A stretch of 13,977 nucleotides of DNA from Planctomycetaceae bacterium UBA6163 (GTDB taxonomy: Bacteria; Planctomycetota; Planctomycetia; Pirellulales; Pirellulaceae). Positions 1-8,149 of this stretch are shown here, one piece after another; position 1 is the first letter of the stretch, and each line of letters begins with the position of its first letter. Location: the NCBI GenBank assembly GCA_002428205.1, contig DIUH01000338.1, positions 24,249 to 38,225 on the forward strand. The letters run 5' to 3'. The notes below the pieces were generated by a model. It saw only the letters and a list, made by a program, of their open reading frames with translations. It made no database searches and was not told the origin of the DNA. The position numbers were made by a program, and so were the translations under genes.

Positions 1-668
1 AAGTCAAACGCAAACACCGCGCGATGCTGATGGTCGATGAAGCTCACAGCATGGGCACAATGGGGCGCACTGGTCACGGAATCTCCGAACACTTCGGGCT
101 GAACCCGCGCGACGTCGATATCTGGATGGGCACGCTCAGCAAGTCGATGGCGTCCTGTGGCGGCTACATTGCCGGGTCGGCCGCGCTGGTTGAGTACCTG
201 CGCTACACGGCCCCGGGGTTTGTCTTCAGTGTCGGGTTGCCTCCATCGTCGGCCGCTGCGGCTCTCGCATCGATGGATGTTCTGGAACAGGAACCTGAAC
301 GCGTCGAAGTCCTTCGCCAACGGAGCGAATTGTTTTTGTCGCTGGCCAAAGATGCGGGACTCGACACCGGCGACAGCGGCGGAACGCCTGTCATTCCGGT
401 GATCACGGGCAATTCGATGGTCGCGCTGCGATTGTCGCACCGCATGTTTGGTGATGGTGTCAACGTGCAACCGATTCTCTATCCCGCAGTCGACGAATCG
501 TCCGCGCGATTAAGATTCTTTATGACCAGCGCACACAGCGAAGAACAGATTCGCTACACCGTCCAACGTGTTATCCATCATATGGAAGACCTCGGCCAAC
601 TGGTTCGCCCAATCGCACAACCCGCGGTGCACCAGGCATCGCTGCGCCGTGGTCCGATCGCTTCGTAA
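1..668 (+). CDS. PLP-dependent aminotransferase/acyltransferase, KBL/AONS-like (5' end cut off)
   Basis: This is the C-terminal part of a fold-type I PLP enzyme of the alpha-oxoamine synthase group (2-amino-3-ketobutyrate CoA ligase, 8-amino-7-oxononanoate synthase, serine palmitoyltransferase). The frame is open from base 3, with no start in the window, so the ATG at 24 is internal. Visible: the VDEAHSMG motif near bases 33-56, whose Asp and His normally contact PLP; the TLSKSMASCGGYIAG motif with the PLP-binding Lys at bases 141-143; and the C-terminal block QPILYPAV...ARLRFF (about 468-522) typical of the family. Known members condense an amino acid with an acyl thioester. The substrate cannot be told from this fragment. 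The C-terminal block resembles members seen with polyketide or lipid pathways, which is recollection, not proof. The next gene is 214 bp away, so a shared operon with the T6SS genes is not indicated. Confidence 0.85.
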   Translation, partial: VKRKHRAMLMVDEAHSMGTMGRTGHGISEHFGLNPRDVDIWMGTLSKSMASCGGYIAGSAALVEYLRYTAPGFVFSVGLPPSSAAAALASMDVLEQEPERVEVLRQRSELFLSLAKDAGLDTGDSGGTPVIPVITGNSMVALRLSHRMFGDGVNVQPILYPAVDESSARLRFFMTSAHSEEQIRYTVQRVIHHMEDLGQLVRPIAQPAVHQASLRRGPIAS

Positions 669-704
669 GTCAAAGTTGCGTTAATCAACGCCTCGTAAAT
701 CTAT

Positions 705-734
705 CCGGGGCGTCCTTTCCAATAACGTCCCCGG
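705..734. other. Small GC-rich hairpin downstream of the aminotransferase gene
   Basis: Bases 705-713 (CCGGGGCGT) can pair with 725-734 (ACGTCCCCGG) with one bulged base and an 11-base loop. A smaller 5 bp hairpin (GCGTT/AACGC) lies at 678-691. No T-run follows either one, so a Rho-independent terminator is not shown. They sit in the 214 bp gap between the aminotransferase and the FHA-GGDEF gene, where one would expect termination and a new promoter. I could not pick out a convincing -35/-10 pair in this gap. Confidence 0.3.
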
Positions 735-868
735 CGGCAAATTCGGCAGAATCGTTTTCCCAAGCGTCCCTTGCCGAACTTTTCCGCACGTTCAAACGTT
801 TAATGGCAAGACAGCGAAAACTGCGCCTAACTGTTTAAAGCGACCAACGCCTTCTAACAGTTGAACAC

Positions 869-875
869 AGAGGTG
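869..875 (+). promoter_or_regulatory. Ribosome binding site of the FHA-GGDEF gene
   Basis: AGAGGTG lies 7 bases before the ATG at 883. It is one of the few clear Shine-Dalgarno sequences in the window and supports that start. Confidence 0.6.
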
Positions 876-882
876 CATCCCC

Positions 883-1770
883 ATGACGCTCTCCGCTTGG
901 GAAGAAACACTCGCCAAAACCGCTACTGAGCCCGCTCCGGTTTCCGATGGCGGATGCTTGCTGCAGATTTATCCACTTTCGATCACCAATCACCTAATCG
1001 AATTGAGCGATTTACGAGTGGTTGTCGGACGCGAGCCTTCTTGTGGGATCAGCATCTCTGACGCGTCGGTTTCCCGACGGCATGCATTAATCGAAAAGCA
1101 CGATTCCGGATTCATGGTCACCGATCTCGGCAGTACCAACGGAACCAGCGTCAACGAACGGCCCATCAGCACTTCGTTGCTCGCTGCCGGTGATCGCATT
1201 CAATTCGGGAATTATATCTTCAAGTTCCTGTCATCCAATCACATCGAACTGCAGTATCACGAAGCGGTCTATTCGATGATGACACGTGACGGATTAACCG
1301 GCGCGCTGAATAAACGGTCGTTTATCGATATTCTCAGCCGCGATTTCCAGCGGGCCGTGCATCGCAAGTCGCCGTTGTCGCTGATCCTGCTTGATATCGA
1401 TTTCTTTAAAAGTGTCAACGACACGCACGGTCATTTGGCGGGCGACGAAGTGCTGAGGGAAGTCGGCCGTCGGATAAGCAGTGTTACCGCCTGTCATGAT
1501 GTTTTCGCACGTTATGGCGGCGAAGAGTTCGCAATTTTGATGTCTGAAACCGCTATCGACAATGCTTACGAAATTGCCCAACGCTGTCGTTTGGCGATCG
1601 CTGAACGGCCGTTTGAAACGTCGGTCGGTCCACTGCCGGTTACAATCAGCGCCGGAATTTCCGAAGTTCAGCTTCTTGCCAGCATCGAATCATCAGATCA
1701 ATTGATTCAAGCTGCAGACCTAAAGCTGTACGAAGCGAAGCATGGTGGGCGAAACCGTGTCTGCAAATGA
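883..1770 (+). CDS. FHA-GGDEF protein, putative diguanylate cyclase
   Basis: A 295-residue soluble protein with no membrane segment. An FHA domain spans about residues 44-118: GRE at 49-51, SRRH at 64-67 and DLGSTNGT at 81-88 form the phosphothreonine-binding loops. A GGDEF domain spans about 130-295: DGLTG at 136-140, DIDFFK at 171-176, and the active-site signature GGEEF at 212-216. The signature is intact, so cyclic di-GMP synthesis from GTP is expected. The inhibitory RxxD site, expected at 203-206, reads ACHD. The Arg is missing, so product feedback through that site is probably lost. The FHA domain should bind a phosphorylated threonine, and the overlapping downstream gene encodes a Ser/Thr kinase, which makes that kinase the natural upstream signal. 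FHA proteins (Fha/TagH) act in threonine-phosphorylation control of T6SS, but those lack a GGDEF domain. Confidence 0.9.
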   Translation: MTLSAWEETLAKTATEPAPVSDGGCLLQIYPLSITNHLIELSDLRVVVGREPSCGISISDASVSRRHALIEKHDSGFMVTDLGSTNGTSVNERPISTSLLAAGDRIQFGNYIFKFLSSNHIELQYHEAVYSMMTRDGLTGALNKRSFIDILSRDFQRAVHRKSPLSLILLDIDFFKSVNDTHGHLAGDEVLREVGRRISSVTACHDVFARYGGEEFAILMSETAIDNAYEIAQRCRLAIAERPFETSVGPLPVTISAGISEVQLLASIESSDQLIQAADLKLYEAKHGGRNRVCK

Positions 1771-4147
1771 CTCGCTCCACTTAAACACGGCGAATCTTCT
1801 TTCTAGTCCGTCGCCCAACGGCCTTGCCAAATTATCTTCTAATGTTGCAACGGTCGCTGGTTACGTTGCTGTCGCAAAACCTTTTGCGATTGATGCCGGT
1901 GGGCAATTCCAGGCCGCTGAGCATGTCGTTGCACCCGGTCTTGAAAAATATAATGTTGCCGGCCAATCAACGGGCGATCCCAGGATTGGCACGATAGTCG
2001 GCAACTTCTACATAGAAGGTGTGATCGCTAGTGGTGGTATGGGAACCGTTTACCTAGCCCAACAACGCGAACCTGTGCGACGCACTGTTGCCTTAAAGAT
2101 GATTCGTCGCGGCATGACAGACGAATCGACCCTAGGCCGCTTCTTGGCCGAACGACAGGCACTCGCGGTGATGGATCACCCGGATATCGCACAAGTATTC
2201 GAAGCCGATACGGCCGATGACGGAAACCCCTACTTCGCAATGGAATTCTGCACCGGCGAGCCGATCGATCGCTACTGCCGAACGAACCAACTTGACCTTG
2301 CCGAGAGATTGAAGCTTGTTATCCGCATCGCCAGAGCCGTCCAGCAGGCGCATTCGCGCGGCGTCATTCATCGCGATCTAAAGCCGGCAAACATTCTCGT
2401 ATCACCCTGCGAAGGCGGCTTGAGTCTGAAGATAATCGACTTCGGAATCGCAAAGTTCACCGATGGACAGTGGCAAGGCGGTGACCGCGAAGCGACACGA
2501 ATTGGTGAATTGGTCGGAACACCTGCATACATGAGCCCCGAACAGGCGACCGGAATCGAAATCGACGCGAGGTGTGATGTTTTTGCAATCGGCGCGATCC
2601 TTTTTAAACTGTTGACCGATACGACACCACAGCGTGTCAATGACCAAGATGCGGCGTGCAATCCACCTCTATCAGTGATCTTTGAACAATTAAAGTCGTT
2701 CGTACCGGTGACGCCTTCCTACCGTTTTTCGACACTGGCGAATGATAAACAACGGCAACTGGCGGAAGACACAGGGGCCGCAACGCCAAAAAAACTCAAA
2801 CATTCGATTCGGGGCGATCTCGATTGGATCACGTTGCGAGCGATCGATTCAGACCGAACCCGACGCTATGCTACGGCAAACGATTTAGCGGATGATCTTC
2901 AACGTTTCTTGCATAACGAACCGGTCAACGCGGTCGCGCCCAGTCGTGCGTATCGGGCAAAAAAGTTTTATCAACGAAATCGAATCCCCGTGTTGGCGAT
3001 GGCCGCGATTGCCACGGTGATCTTAATCAGTTCCACGATAGCAGCGATCGGATGGTGGAACTATGAGAGTGAGCGTATTGAAGAACAACGGCGCGTCGCC
3101 GAAGAAGCGGATATCTTACTAAACGATGCTCAAGCATCTCGCCGCCTCGCCGCAAAGGGTGGCCCTGAAGCCGAAGCTTGCTTTATTGCCGCAGAATCAT
3201 CGCTTGCTAAGGCCGAGTCGATATTGACTGGCCCACACGGTTTGCCTCACCTGAGTTCATTGCTTTTCGAATCACGCCTCGCGATCGCTGCCGACCGAGC
3301 GGCGCTGCGGTTGGTTCAACGGATCGAAAACGCGCGCCAGAGAGCCTGCCTGCTCACCACGATCGACGATTCAAGTACATTCGGGCGGGATATCGCGATC
3401 GCGGAAATCTCTGACGCGATGGAAGACTTCGGCATCCGCGTCGGTATCACCCACCCAGATGATGCGGCCACACTGTTGTCTCAATGTCCATCGGCAATGC
3501 ATTCACAGTTGGTCGAAGCATTGCACTTTCTGCTCGCTCAAAACGCGACCGACTCTGGTCAAGATCTCAATCCGAGCAGCGACACCCAATCGATTCTACC
3601 CAATGGATTGATCGCACACTGGGCAAACGAAACTGCGTCGATCATCGATCCAGACGAATGGCGAACACGAGTGCGTGGGTGCATTATCAACGCGGATGCC
3701 CAATCGCTTTTAGAACTCGCAAAATTGCCGGTTCCAGACGATCAACCGGTTGATGGATACTTAGTGCTTGTAGAGGGATTAACGGCCCTGGACCGATCAT
3801 CCGAGTCGATCGGGATCTTACGTTTGATCCAGCTTAGGCATCCCGATAACTATTGGGTCAATCATCATTTGGGCATCGTTCTGGCGGATTCTGGTGAACG
3901 ACATCTTTCGGAAGAAAGCTTGCGTTATTTGACGACCGCGGTGTCGCTGCGTCCGGACAGTTTGGGCGCAAGGGTTAACTTAGCAGAAGTCTTGGTTCGA
4001 TCCGGTGATCACATGGGCGCAGCCAATCACTTGCGGATGGCAACTGCGTTGGCACCCACTAACCACGCGATCCAGTGGCGATTGAAATCGTTACTGGCAA
4101 CAAAAGACGAACTGCTGCACCATTCGAAAGAATCGCTAGAACATTGA
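1742..4147 (+). CDS. Transmembrane Ser/Thr protein kinase with C-terminal TPR region
   Basis: An 801-residue PknB/Hanks-type kinase. Kinase domain about 88-390: glycine loop ASGGMGTVY at 96-104, ATP-anchoring Lys119, Glu137 as the likely helix-C partner, catalytic HRDLKPAN at 210-217, DFG at 233-235, SPE at 265-267. All key residues are present, so it should be active. One membrane helix lies at about 415-438, followed by a charged, probably coiled-coil stretch (about 441-470) and TPR-like helices at about 700-775. About 85 residues of unrecognised sequence precede the kinase. The start lies inside the upstream gene (29-base overlap). The same frame has a stop at 1721-1723, and only ATG 1742, GTG 1745 and GTG 1757 are usable before the glycine loop, so some overlap is forced. 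Position beside an FHA protein and tssK suggests a role like PpkA in T6SS control; this is inference. Confidence 0.92.
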   Translation: MVGETVSANDSLHLNTANLLSSPSPNGLAKLSSNVATVAGYVAVAKPFAIDAGGQFQAAEHVVAPGLEKYNVAGQSTGDPRIGTIVGNFYIEGVIASGGMGTVYLAQQREPVRRTVALKMIRRGMTDESTLGRFLAERQALAVMDHPDIAQVFEADTADDGNPYFAMEFCTGEPIDRYCRTNQLDLAERLKLVIRIARAVQQAHSRGVIHRDLKPANILVSPCEGGLSLKIIDFGIAKFTDGQWQGGDREATRIGELVGTPAYMSPEQATGIEIDARCDVFAIGAILFKLLTDTTPQRVNDQDAACNPPLSVIFEQLKSFVPVTPSYRFSTLANDKQRQLAEDTGAATPKKLKHSIRGDLDWITLRAIDSDRTRRYATANDLADDLQRFLHNEPVNAVAPSRAYRAKKFYQRNRIPVLAMAAIATVILISSTIAAIGWWNYESERIEEQRRVAEEADILLNDAQASRRLAAKGGPEAEACFIAAESSLAKAESILTGPHGLPHLSSLLFESRLAIAADRAALRLVQRIENARQRACLLTTIDDSSTFGRDIAIAEISDAMEDFGIRVGITHPDDAATLLSQCPSAMHSQLVEALHFLLAQNATDSGQDLNPSSDTQSILPNGLIAHWANETASIIDPDEWRTRVRGCIINADAQSLLELAKLPVPDDQPVDGYLVLVEGLTALDRSSESIGILRLIQLRHPDNYWVNHHLGIVLADSGERHLSEESLRYLTTAVSLRPDSLGARVNLAEVLVRSGDHMGAANHLRMATALAPTNHAIQWRLKSLLATKDELLHHSKESLEH

Positions 4148-4233
4148 ATTCTTGCCTGAGCCTTATGGTTTCGCCGCCGGAATGACGATTCGATCCAATG
4201 GCCATGTTCGTTCGATGGACAGTTCATCCCAAT

Positions 4234-4238
4234 TAAGG
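4234..4238 (+). promoter_or_regulatory. Ribosome binding site of tssK
   Basis: TAAGG lies 8 bases before the ATG at 4247 and supports that start. The 99 bp between the kinase stop and this ATG show no other clear signal, so tssK may be read through from the kinase gene. Confidence 0.45.
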
Positions 4239-4246
4239 TTCCCGCA

Positions 4247-5656
4247 ATGTCGATTCATGCACCAGTTTACTGGCACGAGGGAATGTTCCTGCGTCCCCAG
4301 CATTTTCAAATTGCCGAACAAAACTTTCAAAGTGAACTGCGGCACAATGTGCATTGGGATCGGCATTACAGTTGGGGCCTGCGGAAGTTTCAGTTCGATC
4401 GCGATGCGCTCGCCAACAACCGAATCGTTATCACCGAGCTCGCCGCGCGAATGCGCGATGGTACCCTGATCTCCGCTCCCCAAAGCGGCAATCTTCCCGA
4501 ACTGGATCTGCGCCAGGCGATGCAATCCCAACAGTTTCTGACGCTGTTTATCGCCATTCCCAAGACCCAATCGGCCCGCACAAGTGCGTCTTCTGCGGGG
4601 CGATACCGAATCGAATCGGTCGACTTGGAAGATGCCAACACCGGCCAGAATCCGCGACCGATACAAGTCCGCCGGCTGAACCTGCAACTACTGTCCGATA
4701 CTGATGACCATGCCGGTTATTCAACGCTGCCGCTGATGCGAATTCGTCGCGCAGATCGCGCCGAAAGTTTGCCAGAACTGGATCGAACATTCATCCCGCC
4801 TGTATTGTCACTCGACGCATGGGCCGTTCTTGAACAAGAGGTGATTCGTCCGGTCTTCGATCGAATTGGAAAGAAACTGGAACTCGTTTCAAACCAAGTC
4901 ATTTCTCGTGGCATAACGTTTGATTCCACCTCGCAAGGTGATCGGGTTATCTTAGAACAGATGCGAGTGATGAATGAATCGTACGCAGAACTGAGTGTCG
5001 AGGCCTTTGTACCAGGGATCCATCCCTTAGAAGTTTTCCGCCACATGCTAGCGTTTATCGGTCGCATGTCCGTTTTCACGCCCGGACGTCGCGTTCCGAT
5101 GCTACCCACGTATGACCACGACGATTTGGGTGGCTGTTTCTGGGCGGCCCGGCGACTAGTCGACAGCGTACTAGATGCTGTTGTCGAACCGGAATACTGC
5201 GAACGAGCGTTTATCGGTGCAGGACAACGCGTTCAAGTCGCACTCGAGCCGGCGTGGCTTGAAGCGGGTAAGCGGATGTTTGTAGCCGTCACTTCGTCAA
5301 TGACCGCCGAACAAACCCGCCAATTGGTCCAGCGTCGACTCGATATGAAGATCGGTGCTGGCAGTACTGTCGACGAATTGTATCGGCTTGGGCGTGCCGG
5401 TTTGCAGTTTGAGTATTTGGCCGACCCGCCGCGCTGTTTGCCGCTGCGCCCGGGGCGTGCGTTTTTTGCAGTCGAACCGTCGCGATCGCCCGACCAATGG
5501 GATGCCATACAAAGGTCGCTGACACTCGCGGTTCGATTCAATGAGAGTTTGATCGCGGGCGATATACAGAGCCGGCAAGCGATCGAAGTGGTGATCGATG
5601 GACGTCCGGTTTCCCTTGAGTTTGTACTCTATGTCGTACCGCAAACAGCGATATAG
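4247..5656 (+). CDS. tssK: Type VI secretion baseplate subunit TssK
   Basis: A 469-residue cytoplasmic protein of the TssK/ImpJ/VasE family, close to the usual length of about 445. The N-terminus carries the family hallmark W-H-E-G-M-F-L-R-P-Q-H-F-Q (residues 9-21). The C-terminal half has the expected pattern, including LGGCFWAARRLVD near 289-301 and the LRPGRAFFAVEPS region near 401-413. TssK is the trimeric adaptor that joins the TssEFG wedge of the baseplate to the TssJLM membrane complex. In most T6SS clusters tssK is followed by tssL and tssM. Here it is followed after 21 bp by a convergent gene, so the usual neighbours are missing. It follows the kinase gene by 99 bp on the same strand, which suggests co-expression with the signalling pair. 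Confidence 0.93.
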   Translation: MSIHAPVYWHEGMFLRPQHFQIAEQNFQSELRHNVHWDRHYSWGLRKFQFDRDALANNRIVITELAARMRDGTLISAPQSGNLPELDLRQAMQSQQFLTLFIAIPKTQSARTSASSAGRYRIESVDLEDANTGQNPRPIQVRRLNLQLLSDTDDHAGYSTLPLMRIRRADRAESLPELDRTFIPPVLSLDAWAVLEQEVIRPVFDRIGKKLELVSNQVISRGITFDSTSQGDRVILEQMRVMNESYAELSVEAFVPGIHPLEVFRHMLAFIGRMSVFTPGRRVPMLPTYDHDDLGGCFWAARRLVDSVLDAVVEPEYCERAFIGAGQRVQVALEPAWLEAGKRMFVAVTSSMTAEQTRQLVQRRLDMKIGAGSTVDELYRLGRAGLQFEYLADPPRCLPLRPGRAFFAVEPSRSPDQWDAIQRSLTLAVRFNESLIAGDIQSRQAIEVVIDGRPVSLEFVLYVVPQTAI

Positions 5657-5677
5657 AGTTCAATCAAGTACGGAATC

Positions 5678-6679
5678 TTATTCTGTCTGATCCGCGCGAG
5701 CTGCCTTAAATACTTCTAAAAGATTTTTCGGGCGATTCGTCTGGTCTGGTGTTAAGTTCCCGGTCCCGGCCATTCGTATCGGTTTTTCGATAACCGTATC
5801 GACCGGTCGCCGCCATCCGGCCGACTGAATGACCGGTGGGATCGTCCCTTGTGAAGCGGTCGTGGTCTGCGCTGCGGTGCCCGCTGGGGTTTCCGTGACC
5901 GGGTATTCGGGCCGCGCTTGCGGAGCGGTATCGGACGACGGTAAACAACATTCGCACTTTGCCAGCGCACTGGCGGCTTGGTTGCGAACCCTTGTCGATA
6001 ACTCGGCGGGATTACCATCTGTTGACGAACTGTCGATGCTCGTGCGCAGCGCCTTGGCGATCTTCTCGGTACAAGCGGGCAGGGTTGCAATCGTCAGCGC
6101 AGCCTCGTAACGAACACACTCTGAAGGATCTGCTCGCAGTGCCGCCACCAGAATTGCCTCCGCTTCTGGATGATAACGGACGTCGACCGCACTCAGTTCG
6201 CGGACCGCGGCGCGACGTTTGGGGGCTTGCAGGTTTACTGCTTTCAACTGGGCTGCGGTACCCTCCGGTCCGGGCTGTGCTTGCTCGTCGGGATGAGGAG
6301 CCTTTTCTGGGGCAATTAGTCCACCGGTTGCCACGCTGAGCGGCTTGCGCATGTTGGCTGCCATTTGGCCAATTGGTGATACACGCACGCGAGCACAAAA
6401 TCCTCGGCTTGCAGAAGTCAGCACCTGCAGCATGGTGGGGGCAGGGGCATGTGAAATCGGTGCGAAGTTAGCCGCTTGCGGTACGCTCGATGCCATCGAC
6501 GGTGCACTCGGTAATAAGGCGGCCGGAGCCCCTAGAACGGCGGTCGCATCAGCAGCCATTGGCAGCGGTTGCGCAGCAACATTACTTGGATTGACAAACT
6601 GCAGCGCAGATCCCAATAAGCCAATTGCCAGATGGCATCGGGCGATTTGTCGCCAACGCGTCTTGACCGCTTCATGCAT
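5678..6679 (-). CDS. Exported HEAT-repeat protein with Pro/Ala-rich linkers
   Basis: A 333-residue protein. The first 36 residues look like a signal peptide: basic start (KTRWR), a hydrophobic stretch at about 17-29, and a possible cleavage after NVAA. Residues 37-140 are Ala/Pro-rich and low in complexity. Residues about 142-242 are helical and HEAT-like (AAVRELSAVDVRYHPEAEAILVAAL, then ECVRYEAALTIATL), ending in a K-C-E-C-C cluster at 241-245. The tail is again Pro/Thr/Ala-rich. HEAT repeats usually bind proteins; no enzyme motif is visible. It is probably periplasmic or surface-located and may act as a scaffold. The start ATG has GGGA about 11 bases upstream. It converges on tssK and diverges from the barrel gene at 6860, with which it may share regulation. 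A link to T6SS is possible but unproven. Confidence 0.8.
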   Translation of the reverse strand: MHEAVKTRWRQIARCHLAIGLLGSALQFVNPSNVAAQPLPMAADATAVLGAPAALLPSAPSMASSVPQAANFAPISHAPAPTMLQVLTSASRGFCARVRVSPIGQMAANMRKPLSVATGGLIAPEKAPHPDEQAQPGPEGTAAQLKAVNLQAPKRRAAVRELSAVDVRYHPEAEAILVAALRADPSECVRYEAALTIATLPACTEKIAKALRTSIDSSSTDGNPAELSTRVRNQAASALAKCECCLPSSDTAPQARPEYPVTETPAGTAAQTTTASQGTIPPVIQSAGWRRPVDTVIEKPIRMAGTGNLTPDQTNRPKNLLEVFKAARADQTE

Positions 6680-6859
6680 CGCCGATTTCCCAGTCGCTGT
6701 GCACCATATGGAATCTATGGGTCGTTAGCTATGCAAACGCCTTGGATCAAGTCAAGTCGAATCTGCGGATCTGGCTTGAACCGGAAAGGTGAATTTCGCT
6801 AGAAACCCAAACTTAACCGCCAGAGGATTCCGGCGTATCGATTTTCAAGCAGCGCTACG
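6680..6859. promoter_or_regulatory. Divergent intergenic region between the HEAT-repeat and barrel genes
   Basis: These 180 bp lie between two divergent starts (6679 minus, 6860 plus), so they must hold promoters for both genes. I see no strong consensus. A possible plus-strand pair is TTGAAC with CTAGAA 17 bases further on (about 6776-6804), but this is weak. The plus-strand ATG at 6860 has no recognisable Shine-Dalgarno sequence. Confidence 0.4.
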
Positions 6860-8008
6860 ATGCCATTTTGGTCAAACCCTTTGCTGAAACACTTGGCACC
6901 TCTGCTGGTGCTTGTGTCGGGTATTCTGTACGGCCAAGAAACGCTGATCGCACCTACAGCCGAGATCGATCCCTTGCCGCAGGACGCTGGGTTGCTCGAC
7001 ACTTCTTTCCCGGCCGACCGGCCTGAGTTCCCAAACGTGGGAGCCGATTTTTATACGTCAGACGATCTAATCGACGGATCACCAATCGCCTCAGTGGCCA
7101 CATATCCGCGCCCTCGTCAATCTTTTCGTAGCCGGCTTTACAGTGCCATGACCGAGGCACTTTGCGGGTGCGACGAGTGCTATGAACCGAAATGGAATCT
7201 GGTCGAATCCGCTTCCTTTTGGGTCGATAGCGCCCGTCCCCAGAATCGTACAAGGTTCCGTTGGGATTATGGGCACAACATGATATTGCCTGATCGGGCT
7301 GAATACTTTTGGGCACGCGTAGGAGCGCGGGGGCCCGCAGCCCAGCCCGGATCGTTAACCGTTAATTCACTCGACTATCATGAAATGAGCATGTATGCCG
7401 AGACCGCTCACGGTAATTTTTCCGCCTTCATCATAACGCCCTATCGCTCTCTTTATATGAACGAAGCCGGCCATTCGGCCGGTTTCGCAGACTTGCATAT
7501 CGGGACAAAGTCGCTGTTGCATGACACGCCGATGCTGCAACTCGCTTTTCAAATGACCACAACCGTTCCGTCGGCGAATTCTCGCGACGGACTTGGCATC
7601 GGCCACGTTGCGCTCGAACCGGCGTTGCTGATGGCGTTGGCAATGACCGAGCGAGATTCAATACAGGCACAAGTGGCGCAGTGGATTCCGCTGGGCGGTG
7701 ATCCGGATTATCAAGGCGCGCTGTTGCGTTGGGGAATTTCCTGGAACCGCATCGTTTGGCAACGCGACCAAGAGAATCTGGCGACCATGAACCTTGATTT
7801 CGTGGGATGGTCATTCCAAGACGGCGCGTATACCGATCCCATCCTGGGCCAGCAACGTGCCAATGATGAAACTTACTTTTATCTCGGGCCCGGCGCTCGC
7901 TGGCTATTGTGCGGAAAGTTCGAGTTCGGCGTTGGCGGAATCTTTGCACTATCGGATCGACATTTCGCACAGAACATCATCCGGACCGATTTTACGCTGC
8001 GATATTAG
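6860..8008 (+). CDS. Outer-membrane beta-barrel-like protein (planctomycete type)
   Basis: A 382-residue protein with a signal peptide at about 1-25 (hydrophobic LAPLLVLVSGILYG, then QE). Residues about 100-110 carry a small Cys cluster, C-G-C-D-E-C (102-107), followed by a block (PKWNLVESASFWVDSARP...RFRWDYGHN...PDRAEYFW) that I recall from a repeated family of planctomycete surface or outer-membrane proteins. The rest alternates in short amphipathic strands, and the last residues (RTDFTLRY) end in an aromatic residue as in many outer-membrane barrels recognised by BAM. It may be a channel or surface protein; no substrate can be named. The TAG stop forms part of a TTAG that is repeated on the far side of the adjacent MITE-like element, so that element inserted exactly at the gene's end. 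Confidence 0.75.
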   Translation: MPFWSNPLLKHLAPLLVLVSGILYGQETLIAPTAEIDPLPQDAGLLDTSFPADRPEFPNVGADFYTSDDLIDGSPIASVATYPRPRQSFRSRLYSAMTEALCGCDECYEPKWNLVESASFWVDSARPQNRTRFRWDYGHNMILPDRAEYFWARVGARGPAAQPGSLTVNSLDYHEMSMYAETAHGNFSAFIITPYRSLYMNEAGHSAGFADLHIGTKSLLHDTPMLQLAFQMTTTVPSANSRDGLGIGHVALEPALLMALAMTERDSIQAQVAQWIPLGGDPDYQGALLRWGISWNRIVWQRDQENLATMNLDFVGWSFQDGAYTDPILGQQRANDETYFYLGPGARWLLCGKFEFGVGGIFALSDRHFAQNIIRTDFTLRY

Positions 8009-8149
8009 CTGGACAGCGCCAGGTTGGATTAGCCGGTGCGGCGTTAGCCACGGTTTTCGCGGGGAGAATCGCGGTTGGGGCCAAGGCGGCTGATCTGTTG
8101 GTTAACACTGAGAAACGCAAAAAAATTAATCCAACCTGGCGCTGTCCAG
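8009..8149. mobile_element. MITE-like element with 23 bp terminal inverted repeats
   Basis: Bases 8009-8031 (starting CTGGACAGCGCC) and 8127-8149 (ending GGCGCTGTCCAG) are perfect reverse complements over 23 bp. TTAG flanks the unit on both sides (8005-8008 and 8150-8153), as a 4 bp target duplication would. The 95 bp interior holds no ORF, so the unit would be non-autonomous. TTAG fits the YTAR duplication described for the IS5 subgroup, but family assignment from this alone is weak. The interior begins with GCCGGTGCGGCGTTAGCC, which resembles a repeat I associate with planctomycete intergenic regions. It could instead be a long hairpin acting between convergent genes. Confidence 0.6.

Noticed and set aside
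678..734. Rho-independent terminator after the aminotransferase gene
   Set aside because: Two hairpins are present but neither is followed by a T-run, so only the hairpin itself is reported.
883..4147. FHA-GGDEF and kinase as one fusion protein split by a frameshift
   Set aside because: The GGDEF domain ends normally (YEAKHGGRNRVCK) at its stop, and the kinase has its own start and a complete domain.
4163..4687. A 174-codon minus-strand reading frame opposite the start of tssK
   Set aside because: It shadows a well-supported family member and shows no domain.
7431..7970. A 179-codon minus-strand reading frame opposite the barrel gene
   Set aside because: Arg-rich composition typical of an antisense shadow; the plus-strand gene has a signal peptide and family features.
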